The notes below the pieces were generated by a model that saw nothing but the letters and a program-made list of their open reading frames with translations, was not told the origin of the DNA and did no database searches. This document shows positions 1-7,083 of a stretch of 14,229 bases of DNA, in pieces. The stretch is from an uncultured Bacteroides sp. (GTDB lineage: Bacteria; Bacteroidota; Bacteroidia; Bacteroidales; Bacteroidaceae), in assembly GCA_900557355.1 (NCBI GenBank), contig USSR01000103.1:1-14229 (forward strand). Reading direction: 5' to 3'. Both the position numbers and the translations under genes were made by a program. Position 1 is the stretch's first letter, and each line of letters begins with the position of its first letter.

Positions 1-183
1 AAGGTCCAGAACCCTCCACATGCTATCGTTGAATATCGGCTGTTCGGCGTTGGCAATGCTTCCTAAGTAGAATTTCCAGTTCTTGTCGAACAATGTTTCC
101 CGTCCGGAAGCATGGAGTCCGGCGTTGGTTGGCAATATAAATAATGCCATGAGGTACATAAACAGCTTATTCCATGTCTTCAT
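1..183 (-). CDS. Probable GH2 family glycoside hydrolase, N-terminus only (cut by left edge)
   Basis: The first 61 codons of a minus-strand gene that continues past the left edge. It starts at ATG 183-181 with a short basic start and a hydrophobic stretch (MKTWNKLFMYLMALFILP), a signal peptide that would send it to the periplasm or beyond. The mature part has FDKNWKFYLG followed later by FNDSMWRVLDL. From knowledge of the family, this resembles the opening of GH2 beta-galactosidase-like enzymes in Bacteroides, where an F..(N/G)W.F..G strand is followed by a W..(L/V)DLPHDW segment of the sugar-binding jelly-roll domain. The catalytic domain is outside the window, so substrate (galactoside, glucuronide or other) cannot be assigned. 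The start lies 22 bases after the stop of the upstream GH127 gene, so it is probably the fourth gene of the susC operon. It was too short to appear as a full ORF but has no internal stop. Confidence 0.75.
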   Translation of the reverse strand, partial: MKTWNKLFMYLMALFILPTNAGLHASGRETLFDKNWKFYLGSIANAEQPIFNDSMWRVLDL

Positions 184-205
184 AATGATATGATGCTATG
201 TTTCT

Positions 206-2200
206 TTATCGTATATTGTTGTCATACAGCCAGATGCCATACGTGAAAGCATCTGCATTCTTTTGTGGTTTCACTCCGTCCGGACGGAACCATTGCCCTA
301 TATTGGCGAATGGGGTGAGCACTATGTCTACTTCACTGCCCTTGTATAATGCTTTTGCCTGATATACCGGGCCTAACATATCTTTGTCCGGCTTGCTGAC
401 TGATGTGGGTTTTATTGCTACGTTCATGCGGATATCCTGTTCCATATTCACATCATCATTACAAAGTTGCTTATTCCACACCATATCCAGCGAATAAACG
501 ATAGGTCCGCGTACGAAGGCATAAGGAATTTTGTCCGTCGGCTCTTCCTTATACATGATTTCACCGCCTGGCAATCTGTAAGAGACGTATTTGCTGTGAT
601 GGCGCCGTGGTATCCACTTCTCTTCCATGGGAAAGGTGATGTTCACTTTATCTCCTTTGATCCATTTACGGGACAGTTTCAGATAAGTTCCCGGTTTTAT
701 GTCTGCAACCGTCTCTCCATTTACAGATACTATCGGTTTCTCACACCAGGAAGGAATACGCAAATTTAGTGTTTTATTTCTGTTTTTTTCCGATTCCACT
801 ACCAATTCCATACTCTCCGATTCCGGATAGTTACCGGTGATGCTGAACGAGAAATCCTTTCCGCTGTATTGTGAGGGCATGTATTGATTGATATAGAACT
901 CTTTACCCTTTTCCGCATAAATGAAGGTGGGTAACATGGAGATGATACGGTGACCGCTTGCCGTGCAGCAGTCCGGTCCGTGGAAGTAGCCGTCGGGTTT
1001 GCTTCCATTAGGGGCTGTATGATAACGGCATACTCCGTTCTCGCAATCCTGGGCTGCAAATACATGGTTAATCATCAGGCGTTCCATGGCATCAGCATAT
1101 TTGGACTCTCCGGTCAGTTCCAGTAATTGTTGGGTCAGTTGCATCCAGGACATGGTGGCACAGGTTTCCACGATATTGCCGGAAAGAGGTTTTATGTAAT
1201 CGTGTTCATAATGCTCGGCAACGCTGACTCCACCGGTAATGTACATCTGGCGTTCGTGAATATCATCCCAGGCACCTGCCACTTTGCGCAAAAGGGACTT
1301 GTCTCCGGTGATGCGGTACAGGCGAAGGAAACCCATAAAGTTCATGTGGAAAGTGTGAGAATGTACATAAGGTTGGAGTTTGTCTACTCCTAACGTGCCG
1401 TCGGCAACAGAGTCCAGGCGTGAGAAAGCATCCCAACCGCTCCATTTATCAATGTTGCTGACTACCCACTGGCTCCAGTCCAGATACTTTTTCTTTCCGG
1501 TCAGTTCATACAGTCTTGTTACAGGGTCACAGAGTAGGGTACCTTCCCAGGAATAGTGCACGCTGTGACCTGCAAATTCTGACTGGCCGTCCAGATGCTT
1601 TTGCTTGTTTTCGGGTGCCCTCAGTTTGGAAGGCCAGAACTCCAGCTTGCCCGGCCCGAAGTATTGCAAGAAGTAGTCTGCCAGCTTTTCTGCGGCAGCC
1701 AAGGCTTTCTTGTCTCCTGTTTCCTCGTACACTGTGATGAAAGCATGAAAAACAAAATACAGCTCGTAAGCATCCATTCCTCTTACCGGTCTTTCGGGGG
1801 AGCGGAAACTTTTGGCTGTTGCTCCCACGTAACCGCTTTCTTCCTGTGAGCCGATGATGCGGTTCAGCACGGTTTCTGCTTTAGCCAACAGCTCCTGGTC
1901 TCCGCTTTGCACAGCTGATAAATAGGCTGATTCTATCCACTTACCGTGTTGTTCTGCCTGAGTCCAGTTCCATGCGGTGTGCTGTCTGTTCACTACAAAA
2001 TCCACATACTTGTCTATCGGAAAGTGTTTCAGATAAGCATTGCGGTTCACTTCCATACGATGCCCGAAGAACCCTGTAATGTTTTTTACGGATGAGATGG
2101 GTACCGGCTTTTCCAGTAATCCGACTTTGTCATGATTCTGGGCATTAAGACTCGTTATCAAATTGGTAAATAATAAAATAGCGATAATTTTTGTTTTCAT
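206..2200 (-). CDS. Secreted GH127-type (DUF1680) glycosidase, divergent subgroup
   Basis: A 664-residue protein with a signal peptide ending near LNA-Q (residues 1-21). It has the alpha/alpha-barrel of the DUF1680/GH127 clan (about 35-440), then beta-sandwich segments (NLRIPSW near 479, FVRGPIVYSLD near 562). By alignment to the family paradigm HypBA1 from Bifidobacterium longum, the zinc-thiolate active site is complete. ETC gives Glu345 and Cys347, DCC gives Cys411 (nucleophile) and Cys412, and Glu329, exactly 16 residues before Glu345 as in HypBA1, is the acid/base candidate. The usual EAFG..YELP context of that glutamate is absent (EHYEHDYIKPLS instead). The family mainly releases beta-L-arabinofuranose; at least one GH127 member acts on aceric acid in rhamnogalacturonan II, so specificity is uncertain. 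The gene sits 35 bases after susD and 22 bases before a GH2 start. It is very likely co-transcribed with susCD and acts in the periplasm. Confidence 0.88.
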   Translation of the reverse strand: MKTKIIAILLFTNLITSLNAQNHDKVGLLEKPVPISSVKNITGFFGHRMEVNRNAYLKHFPIDKYVDFVVNRQHTAWNWTQAEQHGKWIESAYLSAVQSGDQELLAKAETVLNRIIGSQEESGYVGATAKSFRSPERPVRGMDAYELYFVFHAFITVYEETGDKKALAAAEKLADYFLQYFGPGKLEFWPSKLRAPENKQKHLDGQSEFAGHSVHYSWEGTLLCDPVTRLYELTGKKKYLDWSQWVVSNIDKWSGWDAFSRLDSVADGTLGVDKLQPYVHSHTFHMNFMGFLRLYRITGDKSLLRKVAGAWDDIHERQMYITGGVSVAEHYEHDYIKPLSGNIVETCATMSWMQLTQQLLELTGESKYADAMERLMINHVFAAQDCENGVCRYHTAPNGSKPDGYFHGPDCCTASGHRIISMLPTFIYAEKGKEFYINQYMPSQYSGKDFSFSITGNYPESESMELVVESEKNRNKTLNLRIPSWCEKPIVSVNGETVADIKPGTYLKLSRKWIKGDKVNITFPMEEKWIPRRHHSKYVSYRLPGGEIMYKEEPTDKIPYAFVRGPIVYSLDMVWNKQLCNDDVNMEQDIRMNVAIKPTSVSKPDKDMLGPVYQAKALYKGSEVDIVLTPFANIGQWFRPDGVKPQKNADAFTYGIWLYDNNIR

Positions 2201-2235
2201 ACTTTATTGTAAATAATGAATTAATTCTAATTCTT

Positions 2236-3855
2236 TTAATTGGCATAATCCGGATTCTGCGTTAATTTCGGGTTAGCATCCACAGCTCTTTGAGGAATTG
2301 GGAATACAATGCGATGGTCTCCTTGCGGTTTATGCGATAACCAGCTTTTCTTGCAGAATATGCCAAAGCGTATCATGTCTCTTCGGGTATATCCTTCCCA
2401 TACGAACTCCCAACATCTTTCATCAAATAGTCGTCCGAATTCTATCGGGTCTTGGTTACCGCGATCTGTGATCTGGTAATTTTCAACTACTCCCCATTGG
2501 TAACTGGAATTCTCTTTCAATTCATCATCCGTAACGGTTGCCTTGGATGGATCTGCTTTAAAAGCTCGTTTTCTGACTTCAGTTACTAACTCACCTGCTC
2601 CGGACTGGTTGGTTCTTAATAAGCATTCGGCTTTCATTAATAATACTTCCGAATAACGTAAAAGTGGAATATCTGTGCTACAACTCCATTCTGAACCGGC
2701 AGGAACTTCTTGTTTATTATACCTGTATCCTTCCATCTCGTTTGTATAATTCCCGTCGGGAAGTTCTTTGGAGAATATTAATAGTTCTCCTTTCTTGTCA
2801 TAGGCGCCATATAATGGATTTCCTTCTACATCAAACTGTTGTCCCATTAACCAGGAGTCCTCAAGTCTGGAGTCACCGTCTTGATAGGTATCAATGAATT
2901 GGGTTGTACCTTTCGGCCCGCCGGCTGCATTGGGCACTGCATTCAACAGGAATTTCTTTTGTAGTTCACTATGCCATGAATTCATGAAAAGATAGTTTCC
3001 TACTACTCCCCGATTGTAGTCGTAGGGGATTGTAAACAACACTTCCTTTGAAGATTCCACCCCCTGAGCTCTGAAGGAGTCTTTAAATTCAGGTGACAGA
3101 TCGCATTTTCCGCTATTAATGATATCGTTGCATTGTGACAGGCATTCATTCCAGTGGGCGGTACCAGTATAGACTTCGGCATTCAGGTATACATTGGCTA
3201 ATATGGCTTTTCCTGCCCATTTGTTGATGCGTCCATACATGTTGCCTCCTTGTTCTTCGTTCAGGGCGGGTATCACTTCATTCAATTCCCTTACAACGAA
3301 ATCGTAGACATCCGTTCTTGATGTTTTTTCCGGAAGATCCTGAGACATGGTCGTAACCAATGGGATATCACCGAAATTATCAAAGAGAATCCAATAATAA
3401 TAAGCTCTCAATGCTCTTAATTCTGCCAGTCCGGACTGTCTTTCTGCATCTGACGGAGCAGGAATCAATCCCCGTTCAATTTTATCAATGGCACTATTAC
3501 ACAAGATTACACCTGTATAATAGTTGTTCCACAAGTCTAAAATCTGTCCCAGTTCAGAATTCCAGTTGTGGAATTGCAGACGTTTATAAATACCTCCGTC
3601 ATCCCAACCGCTTGCATTGGCAGGTATTGATATACAACATCCCGTTAATTCCTGTGTCTGCCAATATGTGCCTACATAACCATAATTCAATGCGGCATAA
3701 GCTCCTGCTATATTAGGACCGAAATCATTGACAGTATAGTTGTATGTTTCTTCCGTAACAGATGAAAATACTTTTTCGTCCAGATTGGTACAGCTTGCAA
3801 TACCTATTGTCAATAAGAATAAAGATATATATTCAGTGAAAGTTCTTTTTTTCAT
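2236..3855 (-). CDS. susD-like: SusD/RagB-family surface glycan-binding lipoprotein
   Basis: A 539-residue outer-membrane lipoprotein. The signal peptide ends in a lipobox (GIASC, lipidated Cys22), followed by TNLDE; acidic residues here fit the Bacteroides surface-export signal. The N-terminal half holds the TPR-like helices typical of SusD, including AELRALRAYYYWILFDNFG (about 144-162) followed by DIPLV. The C-terminal half has IPLLRYSEVLLMKAECLLR, then FDERCWEFVWEGYTRRDMIRFG (about 477-498), and the usual end FPIPQRAVDANPKLTQNPDY. Family role: a lid over the SusC barrel that binds the incoming glycan at the cell surface. Start is ATG 3855-3853, 20 bases after the susC stop, so the two genes are one operon. 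Fold and role are secure; the ligand cannot be read from sequence, because the binding aromatics of this family are not conserved between substrates. Confidence 0.96.
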   Translation of the reverse strand: MKKRTFTEYISLFLLTIGIASCTNLDEKVFSSVTEETYNYTVNDFGPNIAGAYAALNYGYVGTYWQTQELTGCCISIPANASGWDDGGIYKRLQFHNWNSELGQILDLWNNYYTGVILCNSAIDKIERGLIPAPSDAERQSGLAELRALRAYYYWILFDNFGDIPLVTTMSQDLPEKTSRTDVYDFVVRELNEVIPALNEEQGGNMYGRINKWAGKAILANVYLNAEVYTGTAHWNECLSQCNDIINSGKCDLSPEFKDSFRAQGVESSKEVLFTIPYDYNRGVVGNYLFMNSWHSELQKKFLLNAVPNAAGGPKGTTQFIDTYQDGDSRLEDSWLMGQQFDVEGNPLYGAYDKKGELLIFSKELPDGNYTNEMEGYRYNKQEVPAGSEWSCSTDIPLLRYSEVLLMKAECLLRTNQSGAGELVTEVRKRAFKADPSKATVTDDELKENSSYQWGVVENYQITDRGNQDPIEFGRLFDERCWEFVWEGYTRRDMIRFGIFCKKSWLSHKPQGDHRIVFPIPQRAVDANPKLTQNPDYAN

Positions 3856-3875
3856 AATAGCTCATTTTAATAAAT

Positions 3876-6800
3876 TTAGAAACTCAGGTTTACTCCTAAA
3901 GAGAATGTACGGGCAGAAGGGTATCTGTACCTGTCGTCTATACCGGGAGTCTGACCGGTAATGCCGACTTCCGGGTCAACTCCACTATAACCGGTTATGG
4001 TGGCAAGATTTGATATACTACCGTAAATCCTAAAGTTTTTTACCCATTTGTTTTTTCCAATCTTTGGAGTATATCCTATTGTGATATTGTCAATTTTCCA
4101 ATAATCACCATCCTGAACGAAGTAGCTTACATATTGTAAGGACTGGTCGTAAGCCAATGGACGCTTACCATATACATTATCAAAGGCCTTTTCCATCACA
4201 TTATCCCCTCCCAATAATGAAACCGGAGCTGCATAATGCATCTCTGCCATATTTAATATCTGAAAACCAAAGGCTCCCCGCATAGTGACAGACAGGTCAA
4301 CTTGCTTGTATCTGATTGTATTATTCCAGTTCAGGTAAAACTTAGGAAGACCGTTACCCAGAACTTTCTTGTCGGATTCTTGTTGCTCTGAAATCGGTTT
4401 GGGTTTACCATCTGCACCTTCTATGATCCAGTGACCGTCTTCGTCTATATCAATACTTTTGTAGCCGTAGAAATTACCAATCGGTTCTCCTTCCTCTATC
4501 CTATGGGTTGGTTGCTGAATAGGGGCAAGTGTGTTTCCTACGTTCTGGTAAGAGTCAGAGAAATACTTGTCACTGGACAAGGATAGGAGCTTATTCTTAT
4601 TCGTTGAGAAGTTGATACCTGAATCCCATGTGAAATTCTTATTCTGGACGGGAACCACATTCAATGATACTTCAAGACCGGTATTTCGTATCGAACCGGC
4701 ATTTGCCGTAATCCATGCACTATAATAAGGCGGTACAGGAACCTGATAGCCTCCTATAAGGTCTTTCGTCTCCCGATTATAGAAATCAATGCTTCCGGAT
4801 ACTCTGTCATTAAGGAAGCCGAAGTCAAGACCGATATTCAATTCTTCTTTTTTCTCCCATCGTAAATCGGGGTTGGGGTTTCCGCCTGGCCGTAGAAGAT
4901 TAGTCCATTGTCCGTTGTAGTAACCATAACCTCCCAAATTTAGTGAATTTAAAGAGATATAGGCTGAACCTGGTTCTGTTCCTGTTATACCAAAACCGGC
5001 TCTTAGCTTGAGTGTACTAATTGCTTGGATATTATTAAGGAATTGTTCTCCCTTTATGTTCCATGCTAAAGACATTGCCGGGAAATTACCCCATTTGTGG
5101 TCTTTACCGAATTTAGAAGAGCCTTCGTGCCTCATGCTGGCAGAAATGAAATATTTGCCTTTATAGTTGTAGTTTACCCTTGCGAAGAATCCTATGAGCT
5201 TATTCTCACCTTGATAGGACGATTGGTTGGCTTTTCCTTCTTTCAGCGCATTGCCTAAACCTATATTGTTATATGAATAGTCGTCGGACGGAAAGTCATA
5301 GTTATCCATAGAAGCGGATTGATAATTCCATTTGTTCCAGCTATATCCAGCTAATGCATTCAGGTTGTGTGAATTGTTGAATTGCTTGTTATATTGGGCA
5401 GTCAACTCCATCATGGTATTTTCATTGCGGGCTGTTGAACGTGAAGCATACCCGTTCTTTTTACTGATTGTGGTTGATTTATGCTTTTTAGTCTCATAAT
5501 ACCCGGAAAAGTTGTTGTATGTCTCATTCGAGATGAGGAATTTAATATCCAGACCCTCAACGGGAATAAGGGTTATAGCTGAATAGGCTCTTAAGTTCGT
5601 TGATTTATTCTCTCCTTTTGTTTCGTTCAGAAGGGCAACCGGATTAAAAATCATATCACGTGCTATTTCGGTCCAATTACCATTTTCATCTTTCACAGGA
5701 CTTGTCGGGTTGAAAATCAATGCACTCTGATATACATCATTACTGTATCCGATGTCGTACTTCCTTTGATAGCCATTCAGATTTGCCTCTATTTTAAGTT
5801 TGTTATCGAACATACGGTGGACAACGTTAATGCGAGGATAAATCATATCTACTTTTGAGCGTTTTACAATTCCCTCATTCGAGGTATAATCGAAACTGGC
5901 TATGTAGCTGGTATTTGCTGATCCGCCCTTAAGGTTGATACTGTATGTTTGATTGAATGGAGTTTGTAGTATTTCGTCCATCCAATCTACTCTGGCTCCG
6001 TTATCCATTGCTCCGGGGATTCCTTGCTGGACTTTATCCAGATATTGGGTAGCGTTCATCATAGGGAGCTTCTTATTTATCTTCTGAAACGAAATATAGC
6101 TGTTTACTTCGATTGATGGCTTCATTTCCGTTTTCCCACTTTTGGTGGTTATCAGTATTACACCGTTGGTGCCTCTGGTTCCATAGATAGCGGCGGCTGA
6201 ACCATCCTTCAGTACATCAATTTGTGCAATATCATTCGGAGAGACACTGTTGAGATCTCCTTGCACGCCATCGATAATTACCAAGGGGAAAGTCCCCAGA
6301 TTGAGCGTAGCAACACCACGTAACGAAACTTGTGAAGTGGACAATGGATTGGCGTCAGGCGAGATAACGGCCAGACCTGCAACCTTACCTCTGATCAACC
6401 CTGCTACATCCGGTTTGGTTGCTTGTACAAATTCGCTGGATTTCACGCTCATCACAGAACTACTCAATTCCTCTTTGCGCTGTGTTCCATAACCGATTAC
6501 TACTACTTCATCCAGTCGCTTGGTATCTTCTTTTAATACTACGTTGACAGAACCTTGACCATTAGTTTGTACTTCCTCTGTGATGTAACCTATATAAGAG
6601 ATTACCAATGTGCCTTTAGTAGCATTTTCCAGAGTAAAGTTACCGTTGAGGTCTGTGATTGCTCCTTTCGATGTGCCTTTTAGCATGACGGTTGCCCCGA
6701 TAATGGGCTCTCCGTTTTCATCTACTATCTGGCCTTTTACAGTGCCGGATTGCAGGATTACTTGTACTTCATTCACTGTTGCAAAAACAGCTTGCGGGCA

Positions 6801-6878
6801 ACCTGCGTAAAGTGCGGAAGCCATCATCACGGAGAGAAAAGTTTTCTTTGATGATTTTCTTAAATGATAGTTCTTCAT
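3876..6878 (-). CDS. susC-like: SusC/RagA-family TonB-dependent outer-membrane transporter
   Basis: A 1000-residue transporter from ATG 6878-6876. A longer reading begins at TTG 6959, but the start used here puts a clean signal peptide first (MKNYHLRKSSKKTFLSVMMA, ending near VFA), so the upstream 27 codons are better read as leader. Domains in order: carboxypeptidase-regulatory-like beta-sandwich (about 47-118, with VKGQIVDENGEPIIGATV); TonB box region LDEVVVIGYGTQ (122-133); plug domain (about 135-250) with the SusC signatures LRGVATLN, DVLKDGSAAAIYGTRG and NGVILITTKSGK; then the 22-strand barrel ending FSLGVNLSF. There is no N-terminal STN domain, so it is not of the anti-sigma-signalling type; this fits control by the adjacent sensor-regulator. 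It works with the SusD-like protein 20 bases downstream to import oligosaccharides using TonB energy. Confidence 0.97.
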   Translation of the reverse strand: MKNYHLRKSSKKTFLSVMMASALYAGCPQAVFATVNEVQVILQSGTVKGQIVDENGEPIIGATVMLKGTSKGAITDLNGNFTLENATKGTLVISYIGYITEEVQTNGQGSVNVVLKEDTKRLDEVVVIGYGTQRKEELSSSVMSVKSSEFVQATKPDVAGLIRGKVAGLAVISPDANPLSTSQVSLRGVATLNLGTFPLVIIDGVQGDLNSVSPNDIAQIDVLKDGSAAAIYGTRGTNGVILITTKSGKTEMKPSIEVNSYISFQKINKKLPMMNATQYLDKVQQGIPGAMDNGARVDWMDEILQTPFNQTYSINLKGGSANTSYIASFDYTSNEGIVKRSKVDMIYPRINVVHRMFDNKLKIEANLNGYQRKYDIGYSNDVYQSALIFNPTSPVKDENGNWTEIARDMIFNPVALLNETKGENKSTNLRAYSAITLIPVEGLDIKFLISNETYNNFSGYYETKKHKSTTISKKNGYASRSTARNENTMMELTAQYNKQFNNSHNLNALAGYSWNKWNYQSASMDNYDFPSDDYSYNNIGLGNALKEGKANQSSYQGENKLIGFFARVNYNYKGKYFISASMRHEGSSKFGKDHKWGNFPAMSLAWNIKGEQFLNNIQAISTLKLRAGFGITGTEPGSAYISLNSLNLGGYGYYNGQWTNLLRPGGNPNPDLRWEKKEELNIGLDFGFLNDRVSGSIDFYNRETKDLIGGYQVPVPPYYSAWITANAGSIRNTGLEVSLNVVPVQNKNFTWDSGINFSTNKNKLLSLSSDKYFSDSYQNVGNTLAPIQQPTHRIEEGEPIGNFYGYKSIDIDEDGHWIIEGADGKPKPISEQQESDKKVLGNGLPKFYLNWNNTIRYKQVDLSVTMRGAFGFQILNMAEMHYAAPVSLLGGDNVMEKAFDNVYGKRPLAYDQSLQYVSYFVQDGDYWKIDNITIGYTPKIGKNKWVKNFRIYGSISNLATITGYSGVDPEVGITGQTPGIDDRYRYPSARTFSLGVNLSF

Positions 6879-7083
6879 GAAATTGAATTTAAAATTAACG
6901 GTTTCTTTTTCTTTTGATAGAGATGAGCTCATCCATCTTTCTGTGGCAAAGGAAAACAAATAAGGATAAAACTGTTAATGCTTATAAATCAAACCATAGG
7001 GGATAATTAATCAAGGTAAAATTGACTAATTATCCCCTATGGTTTGAGCAAAATCACCCAAAAGGAGAGGTGCTTTTTGTTGT
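6879..7083 (-). promoter_or_regulatory. Intergenic leader and presumed promoter region of the susC operon
   Basis: This 205-base gap separates the regulator stop from the susC start and is the only place for the susCD operon promoter. On the minus strand it holds a long inverted repeat (6989-7047), an AT-rich spacer, then TTCCTTTG (plus 6950-6957), which fits the Bacteroides -7 consensus TAnnTTTG with one mismatch. No matching -33 TTTG was found at the usual distance, as might be expected for a promoter needing an activator. A 12-base palindrome, GATGAGCTCATC, lies at 6922-6933. The susC start is preceded by an AT-rich stretch without a Shine-Dalgarno sequence, normal for this phylum. The promoter position is tentative. 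Confidence 0.45.
6989..7047. repeat. Long near-perfect inverted repeat between regulator and susC
   Basis: Arms 6989-7009 and 7027-7047 are exact reverse complements over 21 bases (core ATAGGGGATAATTA against TAATTATCCCCTAT). After one A/C mismatch (7010/7026) pairing resumes for four more bases (7011-7014 with 7022-7025), leaving a 7-base loop. It starts 36 bases past the regulator stop. It could be a transcription terminator for the regulator, but no U-run follows the stem on either strand (ATTTATAAG on the minus strand, GCAAAATC on the plus). It could also be a DNA operator for the regulator or a folded element in the susC leader. The structure is certain; its function is not. Confidence 0.85.

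Noticed and set aside
6879..6959. Longer susC start at TTG 6959, or ATG at 6932
   Set aside because: Either would place hydrophilic residues before the signal peptide, and the first overlaps the likely promoter. The ATG at 6878 gives a normal signal peptide.
6989..7047. Reading the inverted repeat as the ends of an insertion sequence
   Set aside because: Only seven bases lie between the arms, with no transposase and no target duplication, so it is a hairpin or palindrome, not a mobile element.
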